Notes: a model not told the origin generated them from the sequence alone. Positions 40,201 to 55,200 are shown, counted from the first letter of the stretch. The stretch: DNA of 64,000 bases from Metaphire vulgaris (GCA_018105865.1 CM030870.1:2397501-2461500), one strand, 5' to 3'. Numbers and translations: made by a program.

Positions 40201-43200
40201 AGTTTGCCGGCATCTTGTGCTTAGTTTTATCACTAAATGTGCGGACTTTGCAGACTTCTCGTCATTTTTGGTGGTCCTCTGCTCTTTCTCCGTGTAGGCT
40301 GTGTTATAAGTTGCACGTTTTTACATTAGATTTAAAGTGGTGTCTTATACATTGAGGCGACTTATCTATTAAATTTTAACCGAGGTCACAGGTCAGCCAT
40401 TTGTATGTAATGATCTGTGACACATTAAGCAAAAATTCACTAATGAAAAAGAGCTAAATAACTAAAATTTGCTAACAAAAGAGTGTAAATAAATAGAATT
40501 GCTAGCAAAAGAGCTCTATGTAACGAATTCTCTAACGAAAGAGCGTTAAATAGCTATACACTAACTAACGTATAATTATTTATATAACGTACTTATTTAT
40601 ATAAGGTATAGTTATTAAATAATTATCATGGGAATACACTGGTATGACTTTATTACTAATCATAAAGTCCTCAAGTGTGCAGCACTACCTCAGCTAACTG
40701 AACTTTTGTCTAAGCCTCATCTTGCCTTATTCGGCCACGTAGCTTGTCCTAAAGAGGATGTGCCTGCACACCGAATCCTATTGCATTCAATATGACATCT
40801 GGACGCTGTCCAGATTCCTCCTGGAAGCACCCCCGATAGGACAACATCCCTCTTACCTCTCTCTGGTGACGTGCCATTCTCAAAGGGCACAGTATTCAGG
40901 CAATAGAGCGGCCCACCACTGGCTAAGCGAACTAACTAACTAAATAAATAACAAATTTGCTAATGAAAAAAGCTAAATAATGAATTCTCTAACGAAAAAG
41001 TGCTAAATAGCTGGAATTTGCTGATGCGCGAGTATTAAATAGCTAGAATTTGCAAACAAAAGAGTGCTAAATAACTAGAATTCGCTAATGAAAGGGCGCT
41101 AAATAATGAATTTGCTGGCAGCAGGACTAGAATTTGCTGATGAAAGCAATATAAAACAAACAACACCAAGTACCTGCGACCTATACACAGCAGCAATTTA
41201 TTCCCCCCGTCATGCGTCACATGTGTGCACAATATATAATTTTTTAAAATACTCAAAACTGCCAGGTATACTAATACACGTGTGTGCGGTATAGACGTGT
41301 GTATGTGGTATATGTGTGAAAATACGGTACTTAAATGCTGAATTTTGTTAATAACTTTATTATGTGTAGTTCCAGTTCAATGTGTCATCGGTGTGTTGAG
41401 GAGAAATGTCAATTTATTCATTCGAAAGTGATGATATCTGAAGACAGCAAGACAATTACTCAACTTCTGAAGTCAACGGATTTGCTTTTAGAGTATAGCA
41501 TAAAATATTTTTTCAGTTGCTAAGTTGCTACTTCATGATTATTATTAGGACTGTACCAGATTCCATTTGTTCAAATCTGACAGAAACTGAATTTTGCTGG
41601 ATTTACAAATTGAAATCCAACTGGAGCTGGAGCCAGATTTGCAGATGAAAAAAGCAGTAAACTAGAGTACACTTAGCTTTTCTCTTGTATTAGAATACAG
41701 ATTACTCTGATTATGTTGAAGCTTTGACGTTATTTGAAGCGATCAGATTGTCCACGTGGAGTTTGTCACACAACTGGCATATTACCTTTGAGGTAGCATT
41801 GTCTTTAGCATCCAAATAATCCCAAACAGTGCTATAAGACTTTTATTGTGAAGCCATTATTAGTTTTTATGTGCAAGACAAGGAAAATCTTCACATCACA
41901 CAAGGAGAAATAATTTATTAAACACTTTAAATTAGCAGTAAGCCGTAAACTGGAAGTGCTAGTAAAGTGTTGTACAAAATCCAGCTTGTTCGGATGAAAC
42001 CTTCAAATTATTGATTTTTGTTATGTTTAGTCTCCTCAGTAGCCACCAAGATTGTGATTATCTAATCTTAAAAATCTAATCTTAAACTTCTATAGCACCA
42101 CTTCATAATGCACAGGAGCATCAACTTGATTAGTGCCAGTTCAGTATGTGATCTGTGTGTCATGGAACAGTGTTGATTTAGTCATTTAAAAAAATGATAT
42201 TTAAAGACCAATAGAGACTTTGCATATGCATGGAGCACATATCTGGCCCCAATATGGCCAGAATTCAGCCAGATTTTAGATTTTCTGTGGCCAAAAATGA
42301 ATCTGGTAGAGCCCTAAATATAATGTCTTTTTTATAATTTAGTTTAGAAATATTTTGAAATTTAGTAAACATTTATTATATGTACTTCTGCTATTGCTAC
42401 ATTTTAAATGGTTTCTTATAATAATCCATTGATGTACAATGAAAGCTCCCATGAAGTTGCCATATCATGTGGCATTATTTGCAAAGACACTATAATTTTT
42501 GGGCACTAGGGTTTTGGATGTTATGGGCATTAAATTTGACAGACATAAATTAATCTAATATACAAAAGCTTCAAGGATTCAGAATTCTGTGGCCCGGGCC
42601 ATTACAAAAACTCGTAAACATGATCACATTAAACCTGTCCTCAAAAGTTACACTGGCTGCCAGTAGAACAGAGAATTGTATTTAAGACTGGTGTCCTTGT
42701 TTTTAAAATACTGCTATCTGGCCAACCTCAATATTTAAAATCTAAGTTAAACCATCCGAAACATTATTCAACAATATTTGCTGATTTATTGTTAAATGTA
42801 CCTAGAACAAACACTGAAATTGTTAAGAGAGCTTTTTATATTTCTGGGTCAAAAATCTGGAACTCTCTCCATCTGGTTGTCAGATCTTCCAATAAACTCA
42901 GTATTTTCAGATCTAGGCTTAAAACACATCTCTTCCAATTAGCATTTCCTCCATAGTCTGTCTTGCTGTTTCCCGCTGACTGATCTCTGAATGACCTGGT
43001 CTTTTGCAGATGGATTTGAAGTACCATCGATTGATACCCTTGGTATTAGAAATGGTGCTATAGAAGTGCATAATTATTATCAAGAATTTTCTTCTCCTTT
43101 AAGTACATGTAATCATCAATGAAAATAATAATTAGCTGTAGACATGCTTGCTGATCATAGTCTGTTTTGGATACTTAGACTTAATTAGACTTTGATCCTC

Positions 43201-46200
43201 CCATCCCCACTGGAACATTTGGTGACAAGTTGTCTCCAGCCAGCGCAATCACTGGCTGCTTCCCTTGCTTTGGCTATCTCTAGCAACATCTCTTTTATGC
43301 CTTCTGTGAGGATGTCTTGCCATGTTTTTCAGTCTTCCCTGCCTCTTTCCCCATCTTTTGGTCTCCAATCCACTGCTCAGGATGTGGGTCTTGATGTGGC
43401 AGTTGTATGATGTGCCTGATGTATCTGAATCTGTGCACTTTTTACTGTATATTGCAACAAGTCAATGCATGTTAGTCACATAACTTCCTCATTGGGCTTG
43501 TGGTCTTGCTATGTAACTCCTAAAACCTGGCTGAGGCATACACCTCTGGAAGATGTCTGGCCCAGTGGTTCTCAAACTTTTTAGGATTTCTTGCATTGCA
43601 GTCCCTTTGAAATTTTTTTGATGACTTGCAGACCTTATAAATTTTGAATTAACTTTAATAAACATACAGGTATAGGCTACTTGCTTTGTCTATCAATTAT
43701 CTAATCATAAAATTGCAAATCTTGATCAACAAATTGAAATTGAAATGGAATCAGACCTTGTCATATGCCACACCTGAATTTTGGAACTCAAGCTCAGTTT
43801 TCCTCCTTAGCCTTGGACACTTTCAAACAATGAAATCTAAATCCTCATTTTCTATAATTCCTGCATTATCTCCTCAAGTCCAGGTCTAAGCTTAAATCCT
43901 TCCTTTTCTGACATCATTTCCTCCATAGCTGTAAAAGCCTAGCTTCACCGCTCTTTGGATACTGACCATTGTCTGGCTGACCATTCAGCTTTCCCTTAGC
44001 TAGTTTAAGAAAGGCTGAGCACCTAAGAATAAGCAGCTACTATTGTGCTGCTTTCCAAAGTGCTATATAAATCCATGAGATTTCCCATCCGTGTGTTTTG
44101 AGGTTTTGGCAAGATATATTGAGAAAGTAATCTCCTCACGGTCCCCTGAAGCCACTTGACGGCCTCTAGGGGACCACAGACCCAGTTTAAAAACCACTGG
44201 TCTAGTCTATGCTGTTTTGACTATTTTATTGTTTATTAAAATAGGACTTCTAAAAATAGTATAGGAATATCTGGTTGGGCTGATATTAACCTCTTCCAAG
44301 GGTTCGCCGTTTATAAATGGCGGCGGAAAATCATAGCTTACAGGGGAATGCCGTTTTAAAACGGCGCGCTAGATAAGCATGTGTGCATCGCGGACATAAG
44401 ATTTTTACATCTATCCAACGCGCCAATTGATTTAGTTACCATCCATTCAATAGGCGGCAGCACCGTTTTCGATATTGTTGCCTCTATAAGCAAAGGATAA
44501 TGGCTGTGTAACAACCAAGGCTGGGAAATGTATAAGAAAAATCTCCAGCCGGAGGCTAGAAAAATCATAACTACGCCAAATATGGTCCGATCTTCAAAAT
44601 TTTGCACTATTCTGTTCCAATTACACCCTCTAAAACTCTCTCGCTCACAGTTGGGGGGGTCACCGCTGAAATTTTTTTTTTATTGAGCTTTGAAAATTTT
44701 TTGTCGGAGATGGTCCGATTTTGGGGTGGAGAGTGGACCCTACCCACAATTTTTTTTACATGGATGGTTCGAAAGACCAATAAAATGCTCAACAATGGTG
44801 CAAACCGCATCTTTCTAGCTTCTATATAGCCTGAAATATACTCAGTTGTTCGGTTTTCACATTGAAAATCCGTTCGCGTACTTGTCATTTCAGCGAGCAA
44901 TGGGTACTTGGGTATGAAAATTCATAACTACCCCAAATTGGCTCCGATCTTCAAAATTTTTGCACTATTCTGTTCCAATTACACCTCCCTACAACTTTCT
45001 CGCTCACATTTGTGGGTTTATCGCTGAAGACGTTTTGCTATTGACCTTTGGCCACAAAACTAAAGAGACACAAATTTCAAAATTGACAATGGAATATAAC
45101 GTCATAATAAAGTGATAACAAATTATTTTGTCTATTTTTTGGCCTTGGAAAGGGCTGTTTTAAAGGGGTTTTTAGTGCAGGTGCTTAAAATGCCCCCCTC
45201 AGCCTTCACACATGCCGACAAGCGCTTCTTCACTGACAGTATCGGCTTCTTGATCTGATCCTCAGGCAAACTCTCCCAGATATTCTTCAGCACAGTTTTC
45301 AACTCCGTGATGTTCTGTCTGTGGCTTTGACTTATACTTTTGATATCTGTCGAGCATGATTCCCAAACATGGAAGTCAAGTGAATTGATATCTGGGGAGT
45401 TGGGTGGCCAGTCATCTTTCTTGATGAAATCTGGAGAATTTTGCTTCAGAAAATCCTGGGTCCTGAGAGCAGAGTGGGCAGGTGCTCCATCTTGCTGGAA
45501 TATAAAATGATTAAAATCTTCTCCTAGCAAATCATGACAGTCCTGCAGCCAATCATAATGTTGCTGTGTTTATTTGTTGGCCGTAGGTAACTCTTGACCT
45601 TGTCTGGTGCAATGACAACGACTCTATTTTTAGAGTTAAAACCGATACATTTTATTATGACGTTATATTCCATTGTCAATTTTGAAATTTGTGTCTCTTT
45701 AGTTTTGTGGCCATATTTCAGCAAACACTAAAGATATCAGCATGAAATTTGACAATTACATCAGAAACATTCCCAGGCATATGGCCTATAAATTTTTTGA
45801 AATCACTACACACGTGGCCGAGATATTAAATGTCAGACTTCGGTCCAGTTTTTACTTTTACACCCTGTATATGCACTTAAAAGCCAGATTGCTGACATCA
45901 GTCGTAAAATTGTTACTCAGTGATAATACTAATTATTTTGATCAGAAATTGGACTAAATAACAACATGTATACTGTATACAGTAGTACACTACAGGAATG
46001 TCTTAGTCTTTTAAGTTTTAATGATTATATTACACATAAGCCTACGGCCAACTTCAGGTAAGTGGATACGCCGCTTAACTGGATATTGTCGTGATGGTCC
46101 CAGGGTTATCCAGTTAAGCGGAGTCAACTGTAATAAAATTCTGAGTTGGCTACAAGAGAGCCTTTATAAAATTAGTTGAGTTTACTTGGAATGACCCAAT

Positions 46201-49200
46201 GTTCATTGGAGTGACTGTTGACAGGATTTTTATTTTTTATGCTAGCTGTGACACCAGTTACTGGGTTGGCAAAAATTCGCTTAAAAAGTGGCGAGGGATG
46301 GCAGAAGAAGCCTTACACCTGACATATGTTTTACCAAAAGAGAATGGAGAGCAGGAAAATGATGACGATGACGGTTACATATTTATTTGATTTTAAGATT
46401 TTTATATGATCTAATTTTATCTTTTATAAGACATGTTAACTTTTCATTCTTTGCCTTATCTATGATAAAAGTTTAGAGCTGCCCTGAAAATTCAGAGCAT
46501 GAGTTAGATCCTTAGTACTTAATGCATGTGAGGCTTTGAGCCCTTGACCTTTTTTAACTAGCTACCTCTTTTAAAAGCTCTTTGCAAACCAGAAATGCTC
46601 CAATCGTTACTTATCTGCAATAGTTCTTTCACTCTTCCCTACTTGGCACTTGTGTTGTCTCGCTGGCTGTGCACAGGCTTTTGAACTCATTGCCTCAGTA
46701 TGTGCACACAGCAAATTCTCTATCAAGTTTTAGATGCAGCCTCAAAGTCCATCTCTTTGCCTAGCTTATCCACCATAGACTTTCATCTGGATGGTCAGCT
46801 TTTAAACATTATAAAGTGGTGCTACATCATTTGATGGTTTTATTGATTTGAATTATATCAGCAGTGATTTTTGGTAAAGTGAATAAAGACATGAATAATG
46901 AGAGGGAAATGTTGTCAAGCAGCCTATTAAATTATGTGTGTTATTCATTATATAGTTGTAAGTCATCTCAGATCTTCAGTAGTTTGTCAAAAGTTTAGCA
47001 GCAATGATAGTTATGTTTATTATAATTTGTAATTTTCTGCCATTTTGTCAGAATTACTGTCACTGTACATTATTAAGTTAAACACTGAAGATTTGTGTAT
47101 TGTGTTTGTATCCAGTTTTGTTACATATTTGTTAAAACTAGCATCAATTATGACTTGTCTTATGTGTAGGCAGTAAGAATGTAAATATGGAGATGCAACT
47201 GGAGGAAAACTGTATATCTGTACCTTGCAATTCAAGCAATGATGGCAGCTGTGACATGGTAGATGACACCTCTTCTTTAGAAATGTCACAGATGACTGGA
47301 GCAGAAGAAGACCGAGACTGTAGTGAGCAGTACAGTTGGGCATTCAATGAAGATCTTCTCTGTGTTGCACATGGTAAGTGATATTAAAGGTATTTAGCTT
47401 AGTGTTGGCTCTTGAGTGTCAACAGTTATTTTACTAGGCTAGCTGATCACTTTTACACAGTACTTTACTTTTAATTTTATGCATAATACTCTTTGCTTAA
47501 CAACCACTGACTATCATGTTTTTTTTACATTGGAATGAAAGCCATGTAAACATCAATATTTTATGTGATAAACTGACTGTTTGGTATTCAGCTTCATATC
47601 GTTTCTTCAGTTAAAATTTTTAAAGCACTATTATGTATTCAATTTATTTCTTCCTCTTTACATGTCTGTGTGTATCTCCTGTAAACCCAACTCATTCATG
47701 ACAGGAAATGTTCTGATTCACTGCACTGATGTAAATTAAAGTTTTCAACACAGGGCTTGATTGGTGAATGATACAATGATAAGAAACGAGTGTAGGGTGA
47801 ATTTCTTTCTTACAGGCAACAAACCCTCATTGCTGGCGCCCTGTCTTTGTAATTAAAATCATGCACCATCTGTGTAATTGAAATCATGTTTGCACTATCA
47901 GGCCTTTGACATGACATGACATTTTTATTTCTTTCTCCATAATTTCTCCACAATTTCCTTAAAAGATAAACAGAATAAAAGATACATAAACCTATATACT
48001 TATCTAATAATAACATAGTATCTACTCAGTGAAAGGTTGAAAAAGAAATAAGAAATGTTTACTGAAAAGATCATACATAGATCCTGCATGAAAGAAACCA
48101 GTACATATGAAATTTTATAATGATAACGGACATAAATTAAGAAATTAGTTTCATAATTGAAATTTAAGTAAAATTATCAAACATAGCATATAAATGTTTG
48201 TTACAGAGTATAGATTAAATTAAAGTTAGAAATTTTCTATTCCTGTAGAATTTTTTTGTAACAGTATTAGTTTTGGTATATTTTTAATCTGAATATGGAG
48301 ATTATTCCATATGTGTGGGCCATGCATTTTTATTGTAAAAAGCCTAGTGTTAGTCCTTGCAAATGGGATGGATATTTTATCACAATTCCTTACATTCTAC
48401 ATGTTTCTTTTATTAACTGTTTTAAGCCTTTCCGCTTCCATAGACTTATGTAGTGTGTAAGAAAAATCCTCGCCACCTGCCCGTTTTTGGGCAGATGAAA
48501 CATTATCAGAAATTTGTAGACAAATATATGGCCATCAAAAAAATCATGCCAACACATCAGTTTTATTGGTTGATTTTTTCACATGCTAGCCTAAATAAGT
48601 CAACCCATAACATTAACTGGCCATGGATATTTTCAGCAAGATCATCTGCACTATGACTAGTGGTCTGATCAGGTTAGGTCTTCATCCTCCAGCTGTATCC
48701 AACTATCAACTTCTCCATGACATCTCTCCAAAGTTCTCCATCCTTTGCTATTTCTTCCAAAGTCATTCGGTGTCTTCTGTCAGTTTTTCCATTGAGATTC
48801 AGTCCTGCCACGTGTAGATCCTCTTCCAATCCATCCACCCATCGTCTTTTCGGTCTCCCTTTAGATCTTCTCCCCTCTGGTTTATAGTTGAAAATTAATT
48901 TTGGGTTTCTTCTTATTTCATCCATTCTGAGCACATGTTTGGTCCATTTCATTCTTCTCTTTCTGATTACTTCCGTGATGCTTGGTTGCACTGCTCTCTC
49001 TAACTTCTTCATTTGTTATATGTTCTTTAGGTGCTAGGACAAGATGTCACCGGACAAAATGTCACGGACAAAATGTCACGGTGACAAGATGTCACCTGAC
49101 AAAATGTCACGGGAACAAAATGTCACGGAGGAAAATGTGCACAAAAATGTTACAAATTTCAACAATTACATTTTTCAATCTCGCAGTTTTTGGCTAAAAT

Positions 49201-52200
49201 ACGGAAAGTAATCACGAAAAAGAAACCATTGTAATCTAGCATTATGACTAACCATCCGGTGTTTATTCTAGCCACCTGACATTGGGGGGAGTTTCATGTT
49301 TTGAGATCTGAGCTTAAATCCAGTATCTTTTATTTACTTACTTACTTTTATTTAACCTACTTAACTCGCCTTCATTTAGATATAAATGAATTCTAATGAT
49401 TCTCTCTCAGGGGTTGCAAATAGCATTATGACTAACCATCCAGTGTTTATTCTAGCCACCTAGATATTGGAGGGAGTTTTTTTTTAAAATTTGTTGGGGC
49501 AGACATTGTGGAGGTCATACTACTTGCCAAAATATCCAAAAAAATTTTTGGGAAAATAAACACTGCTAACCGTCTAACGGTTCACACAATACATCAAAGA
49601 TTGCAAGTTGTGACATTTTGTCCCATGACATTTTGGCCTGTGACATTTTGTCCCCGTGACATTTTATCCCCGTGACATTTTGTCCGCTGACATTTTGTCC
49701 CCGTGACATTTTGTCCGGCCACGGTTCTTTGTATCCAATCCTTAGTATTCTTCTGAGCCATTTAATTTCTGTTGCTATTAATTTTTTCCCAATTCTTTTC
49801 TATGGTCTAAGATTCACATCCATATATTAATATTGGTATTACACAAGTGTTGAGAATTCTTAGTTTTGTTTTTATCCCAATGTCATGTCATTTGAAAATT
49901 TTGGTATGTAACCTGTTGAATGTAGATCCTGTCATTGCTATTCTTCTGTTGATCTCCAGGTCTGAACTTCCCTCTGCTTCCAATTCGCTTCCCAAGTAAA
50001 CGAATTTCTTCATTTCAATTTCTTTTCCATTGTGTTTTCATCATCATCATGTGTCATCTTCATATCTGAAGGTTGATCATTTTTGTTCTGTCTTCAGCAA
50101 TCCTTTTTAGTCTTGTAGTTCTTTTTTATGTGTTTCTATCCAGCCAGTCTCTTCTAGGTCTTCCTCTGACCCTGTTTCCTTCATATCTGCCCTCTAATAG
50201 GACTTTTCTTGTTCTTGCTTAATTGTCCAGCATACTGTATTTTCCTGTATATAATTTTTCAGAGTTGTCTCTTTTCTCCAATTTTCTTTTGTACCTGTTC
50301 ATTTGTTATTCTCTTTGCCAGCTAATTTCCAAGATTCTTCTGAAGCACCACATTTCAAAGGCCTGTATTTTATTTTTCAACTGCTTTGTTTGAGTCCAAT
50401 GCAGGGGAATGTGATATTAGTATCGTAGCATCTCAGCATTCGTAGTTTTAGGGTTAAGGTTTCTTCTTAGTAGTTCTTTTTGCTTCAAAAGGCTTCTTTG
50501 GCCATAGCAATTCTGGCATTTGTATCTCTTGTGCATAAATCCGTTTTCTGTTATGAAACTGCCCAGATATTTGTATTCCTTTACTTGTGTTTTACTATTG
50601 GCCAATCTCCCACTTTCTTTGTAATTGGCATTATTTTTGTTTTATTAGTGTTTATTTGTAATCCAAATTTTCCACTCTCTGTTATTAAGACCAATATTAA
50701 TATTAGTTGAATCATCTGCAATCTGTGCTCAATGCAGCCGCTTGGGTCGTTTTCAGCAGCCCCTGGGGAGCCCATGTGACCTCCCTACTGCGTGACCAGC
50801 TGCACTGGCTTCGAGCCCGGAAGCGCATTATCCATAAATGCTGCTGGCTCACCTTCCAAGCATTAAAGGACCTGCACTGTCCACAGTACCTGGCTGAGCT
50901 AGTCCTACGATCAACTTCGAACGCACAGAGGTTGGCACTTCGCTCCGGCCATCGTGTCCTACTGCTCGTTCCGCCTCCATCACAGACTCCGAAGTTCGGA
51001 GACAGGTCTTTCTCACGCGGGAACCCATTGCTTTGGAATGCCTTGCCGACTGCAGTGACTGAGGCCAACTCTGCTGGACTGTTCCTGAGACAACTAAAAA
51101 TGCACCTTTTTAGTTTAGGATATGGTTGACTATGTGTGTGCAGCACCCTTGTCGTAGGCCTTAGCCTAGTGCATGGCGCTATAGAAATTGTCTTGAGATA
51201 AATAAATAAATTAATTAATTCTACAATCTCTGAGAGTCATTCTGCTATTAGACATGTATAATCAGCACATTCTGCATCATCTATATTTCCTGGGTTTAGA
51301 GATGTTCCAAACCCTCTTGTATTTTCAATCTGTCTCATGATGTAATCTAATATAATGTTGAAGAGTATTGGTGATAGGACATATCCTTGTCTAAATCCTG
51401 TTTTGATTTTGAACCACTCAGTTTCTTCTTTGTCAATTCTGATACATGCTATAACTGTGCTGTATAACTTTTCAATTAGCCTGATTATTTTGGCATGAAT
51501 GCCATTTTTCCCCAGGAGTTTCCATGGTTCTTCTCTCCAGAAGGGGTCATAAGCTTGGGCAAAATCGATGAGACGCATGACCAAGTCTTCATTATCTGTC
51601 TGATAATATCTGGAAATCTGTTTTGTTATTGAATAAAACATGCAATGCAGCCACAATGCTTTTCTTAGCAGCTTCTGTAAATGATTTCTTGTGTCTGCCA
51701 AGAATCCATATGATTAGTGATTGCACTTTACAGAAGCATTATTATGTTTGCTTGTGTGTCATGTTTGCTTGTTCAGCAGTTGAGCACTTTTGTGGTCATC
51801 CAAGAACTCGTTTTCAACAAGTACCTAAGGGCATTGATCTTATCTGATTGGAGTGTTGACATTGTTGCATATTTTCATTGTAGTGTTTGCATGTTTTGGC
51901 TTGAAATGTCTCTTAATATTGCTACTTTTAAATATACTCTTGGTTTCATTACAGATTTTAATACACACTGGCCATGCACTGTGTCTGTCAGGTAAAATAA
52001 ATGATCCTCTGTCCAGGACTCATGAAATGACCAGTTCTCGCTCTCCATTTGTCTTCATTTGAAACTCTTCACCATACATACTATTTCATCTCATTTAATT
52101 TAATGTTACAGGTTTTCAAAAACCCTTCTGCTCACATTTGTGATATACACTGTATTGATATTAAAACTAGATCCTCTATTGACCCTTAAATAGTTCACTC

Positions 52201-55200
52201 TGCTAGGATTACTGCAACTTATTGTGCCACAATCTTCCTAGGGCTTCCATCATTCCATTGTTCCACCTCACTGGTCGTTCCAAGGATGCGCCTTCGAACT
52301 GTCGGTGATCGTGCGTTCCCTGTGGCCGCGTCGAGAGCATGGAACTGTCTGCCTCCATTTGTGCAGCTCTCTCCTTCTCTCAACACCTTCAAAGAGAAGC
52401 TTAAAACCTGGCTTTTCCGCAGGAGCTACTTGTGATTTCTTGTGTTTTTGTATGTGTTCACACAGTTCTTTTAGGACGAGTTACCACATTAATCAGTACG
52501 TTGTGATAATAATAATAAATAATAATAATCATTATGCTTTAATAAATTCAAAATGCACTGACTTGCAAGAAAACAAGCACCAAAATTCTGCCATATTTTG
52601 TTACTGCTAAAATCTCTGCACTGGCTGAAAATAACAGATGCATTAATTTCATTAAATATAAAATTATATTGATGACTTGCAATTTTTAATCATCACTTCC
52701 TGTCTTCTTATGAAAGCTATTAACGTCACATAATCTTCGATCTAGCTAATCATATTTCACTTTTTGTGTCCATTAAACCAGTCACCACTCAAAATCTAAG
52801 GCCACTCTTTTTAAAATGTGGCACGAGAACTCTAGAACTCAATTCCAGCACCCTAAGCTGCAGTCATGCAAAAACTCTCCGTCACTCCTCTCCTAAAAAG
52901 CCTGGTCTCGATAGAGAAGACCTTAATAACTATAGCCCCATCTCAAATCTTTCTCTTCTATCAAAACTTACTGAGAAAATTGTGCTTTCTAGACTGACCG
53001 AACACCTTTCAAATAACTCGCTATATAATGCTCATCAGTCTGCCTACACCAGCTAAACATATCCAAATGAAACCGGGCTCAATTCCCCCTGCAAAAAAAT
53101 TTACAAATTCCCCTCAAATTACAAATTCCCCTGCTAATTTTCTCCCCTTGTAGACTTAGTATTATATTCAGATGTTTATTCCTTGTGTTAGGCATAGCTA
53201 TCATTTACCATTGATTACGTCACGGTTAGTGTTATTTTGAAATCAGTAGCATCATTTTACACTTTTTACAATAGATAATTTGTTGGCAAATTTTGGCATT
53301 TTGGCAAATTTTTGGCTGTTTTCAATTTTTGCAAAATTTTGGGAAATTTAAGGCAATTTTGAGGTCAATTTTGGCAAATTTGCATTGTTTTGATATTTTT
53401 GGCAAATTTTCGCATTTTTTGCGATTTTGTACATTAATACATTATAAATTATTTTTTCATTTCCTTCACCCCGCCCTCTCCCAAATGACGCCACTGATTA
53501 CGTGGCCCACGATCAGGGTGTTATTTTGAATCAATATCAGTGCTCGGTTCTGTTCAGATAAGTAGCATCATTTAGCTTATTAATAGTTTATATAACGGTG
53601 TTGAAGGCAAAATATTTCCCCCTTTTTTCCCATCCCTCTCTCAATCCTTTAAATAGGGATAGAAGCCCCTGGCCTACACTAAACATCACTCAACTGAAAC
53701 CGTTTCGCCTACATTCATACCCCCCAGACTCTTAACCGCAATTGGTCTCCGACAAGTTACTGGCCTTTATCTCCTTGACCTCTCTGCTACCTTTGATACC
53801 CCCTCATTTCCAATACAATAACAGTTTAGTATTTCCAAATCAGTGCATATTAATACATCGCAATTACAATAGTAATTTCAGAAAGGCTACATCTATATAT
53901 ATATAATTCTCGATGTCTGTCCAATGGACGGCAACACGGCAGATATTGCAAGACGCTGTTGTCATTGACAACCAAATATTGTTTAATCAAAACTGTATTA
54001 TCAACGGAGCGCGTTTAATAAACGTGTTCCATATGTTCATTTAAACCCCGTCCCCCTTCCCTCACCCCATCCCTCTCCCAATCGCCACGGCCACAACACT
54101 TCCCCGCCCCGGCCCCAACGCATCCAGGCCCCAACCCATACCCACCCTGCCCTATCCCACAGGCTCAAACCCCCGTTCCTCTTTATCTCCCATCCCTTTC
54201 CCATCCCTCTCCCAATGCCCCGATCAACACTTACCACCACAGGCCCCAAACCCCGTTCCTCTCCTCCTCTCCCCATCCCTCTCAATCCCCTTCCCTCTCC
54301 CTATCCCTCCCAATGGCCATGGCCACAACACTTCCACGGAAGAACCCAACGTATCCCCGCCCAGGCCCAATGTCCCATACCTGCCCCACCCCACCCCACA
54401 GGCTCCAAACCCCTGTTCTCTCCCTTCTCCCCATCCCCTCCCAAATCACCACAGCCACAACACTTTAGCCCCAACGCATCCCCCGCCCAGGCCCCAACCC
54501 ATACCCGCCCCACCCTACCCCACAGGTCCCAAACCCCGTTCCTCTTTCCTCTCCCCATCCCTCTTCCAATCCTCTTCCCCTCTCTCCATCCCCCGCATAT
54601 CTGCAATCATCAAATGGCCCCAAACCCCGTTCCTAAACCCACACAGTGCTGCTTCAAAACTGGATACAACCCACTTTCCTCCTCCCAAACCTCCCTTCCC
54701 TCTCCCAATGCCCTGCCCGTTATTATATATATTTACTCGTCCTAACCTGAATACCTATTTTTAAATTTAATAAATACTATCCATATGTTCATTTACATGT
54801 GTTCATTACCAGTTATTATTATCATTATGTGCTACAACGTGACAATGCGTTGCTTGGGCAGAGCTTGAGGAAGTGGCGTGATTTTTACTGTATAATTACC
54901 ACGTGCGGTACAGCATCATAAATTGTCATAGTGGTGTGATTTTTACATACATCATTATTACATGGCACGGAGCTTGGCCAGGTGGTGTGATTTTTTTATA
55001 TATACAAATGCAACTGTGCATATATAATTGGCCTATCTATAATATTAAGATCCTTGTTCTGTACGTCTGTTACCTTCCACACGTTCTCATTGGAGTTGTG
55101 GCGTAGCAGCGTTTGACGGCCGCACAAATGAGGTTTAATGAGTCATTGCAGCATCAGAGGGGTGGGCGTGCTGCTTGTTGCTATTGGTAACAATTGTTCC

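Noticed and set aside
54215..54745. Pro-rich open frame, and Gly-rich ones on the other strand
   Set aside because: Created by the C-rich minisatellite. No start context, no splice sites, no domain.
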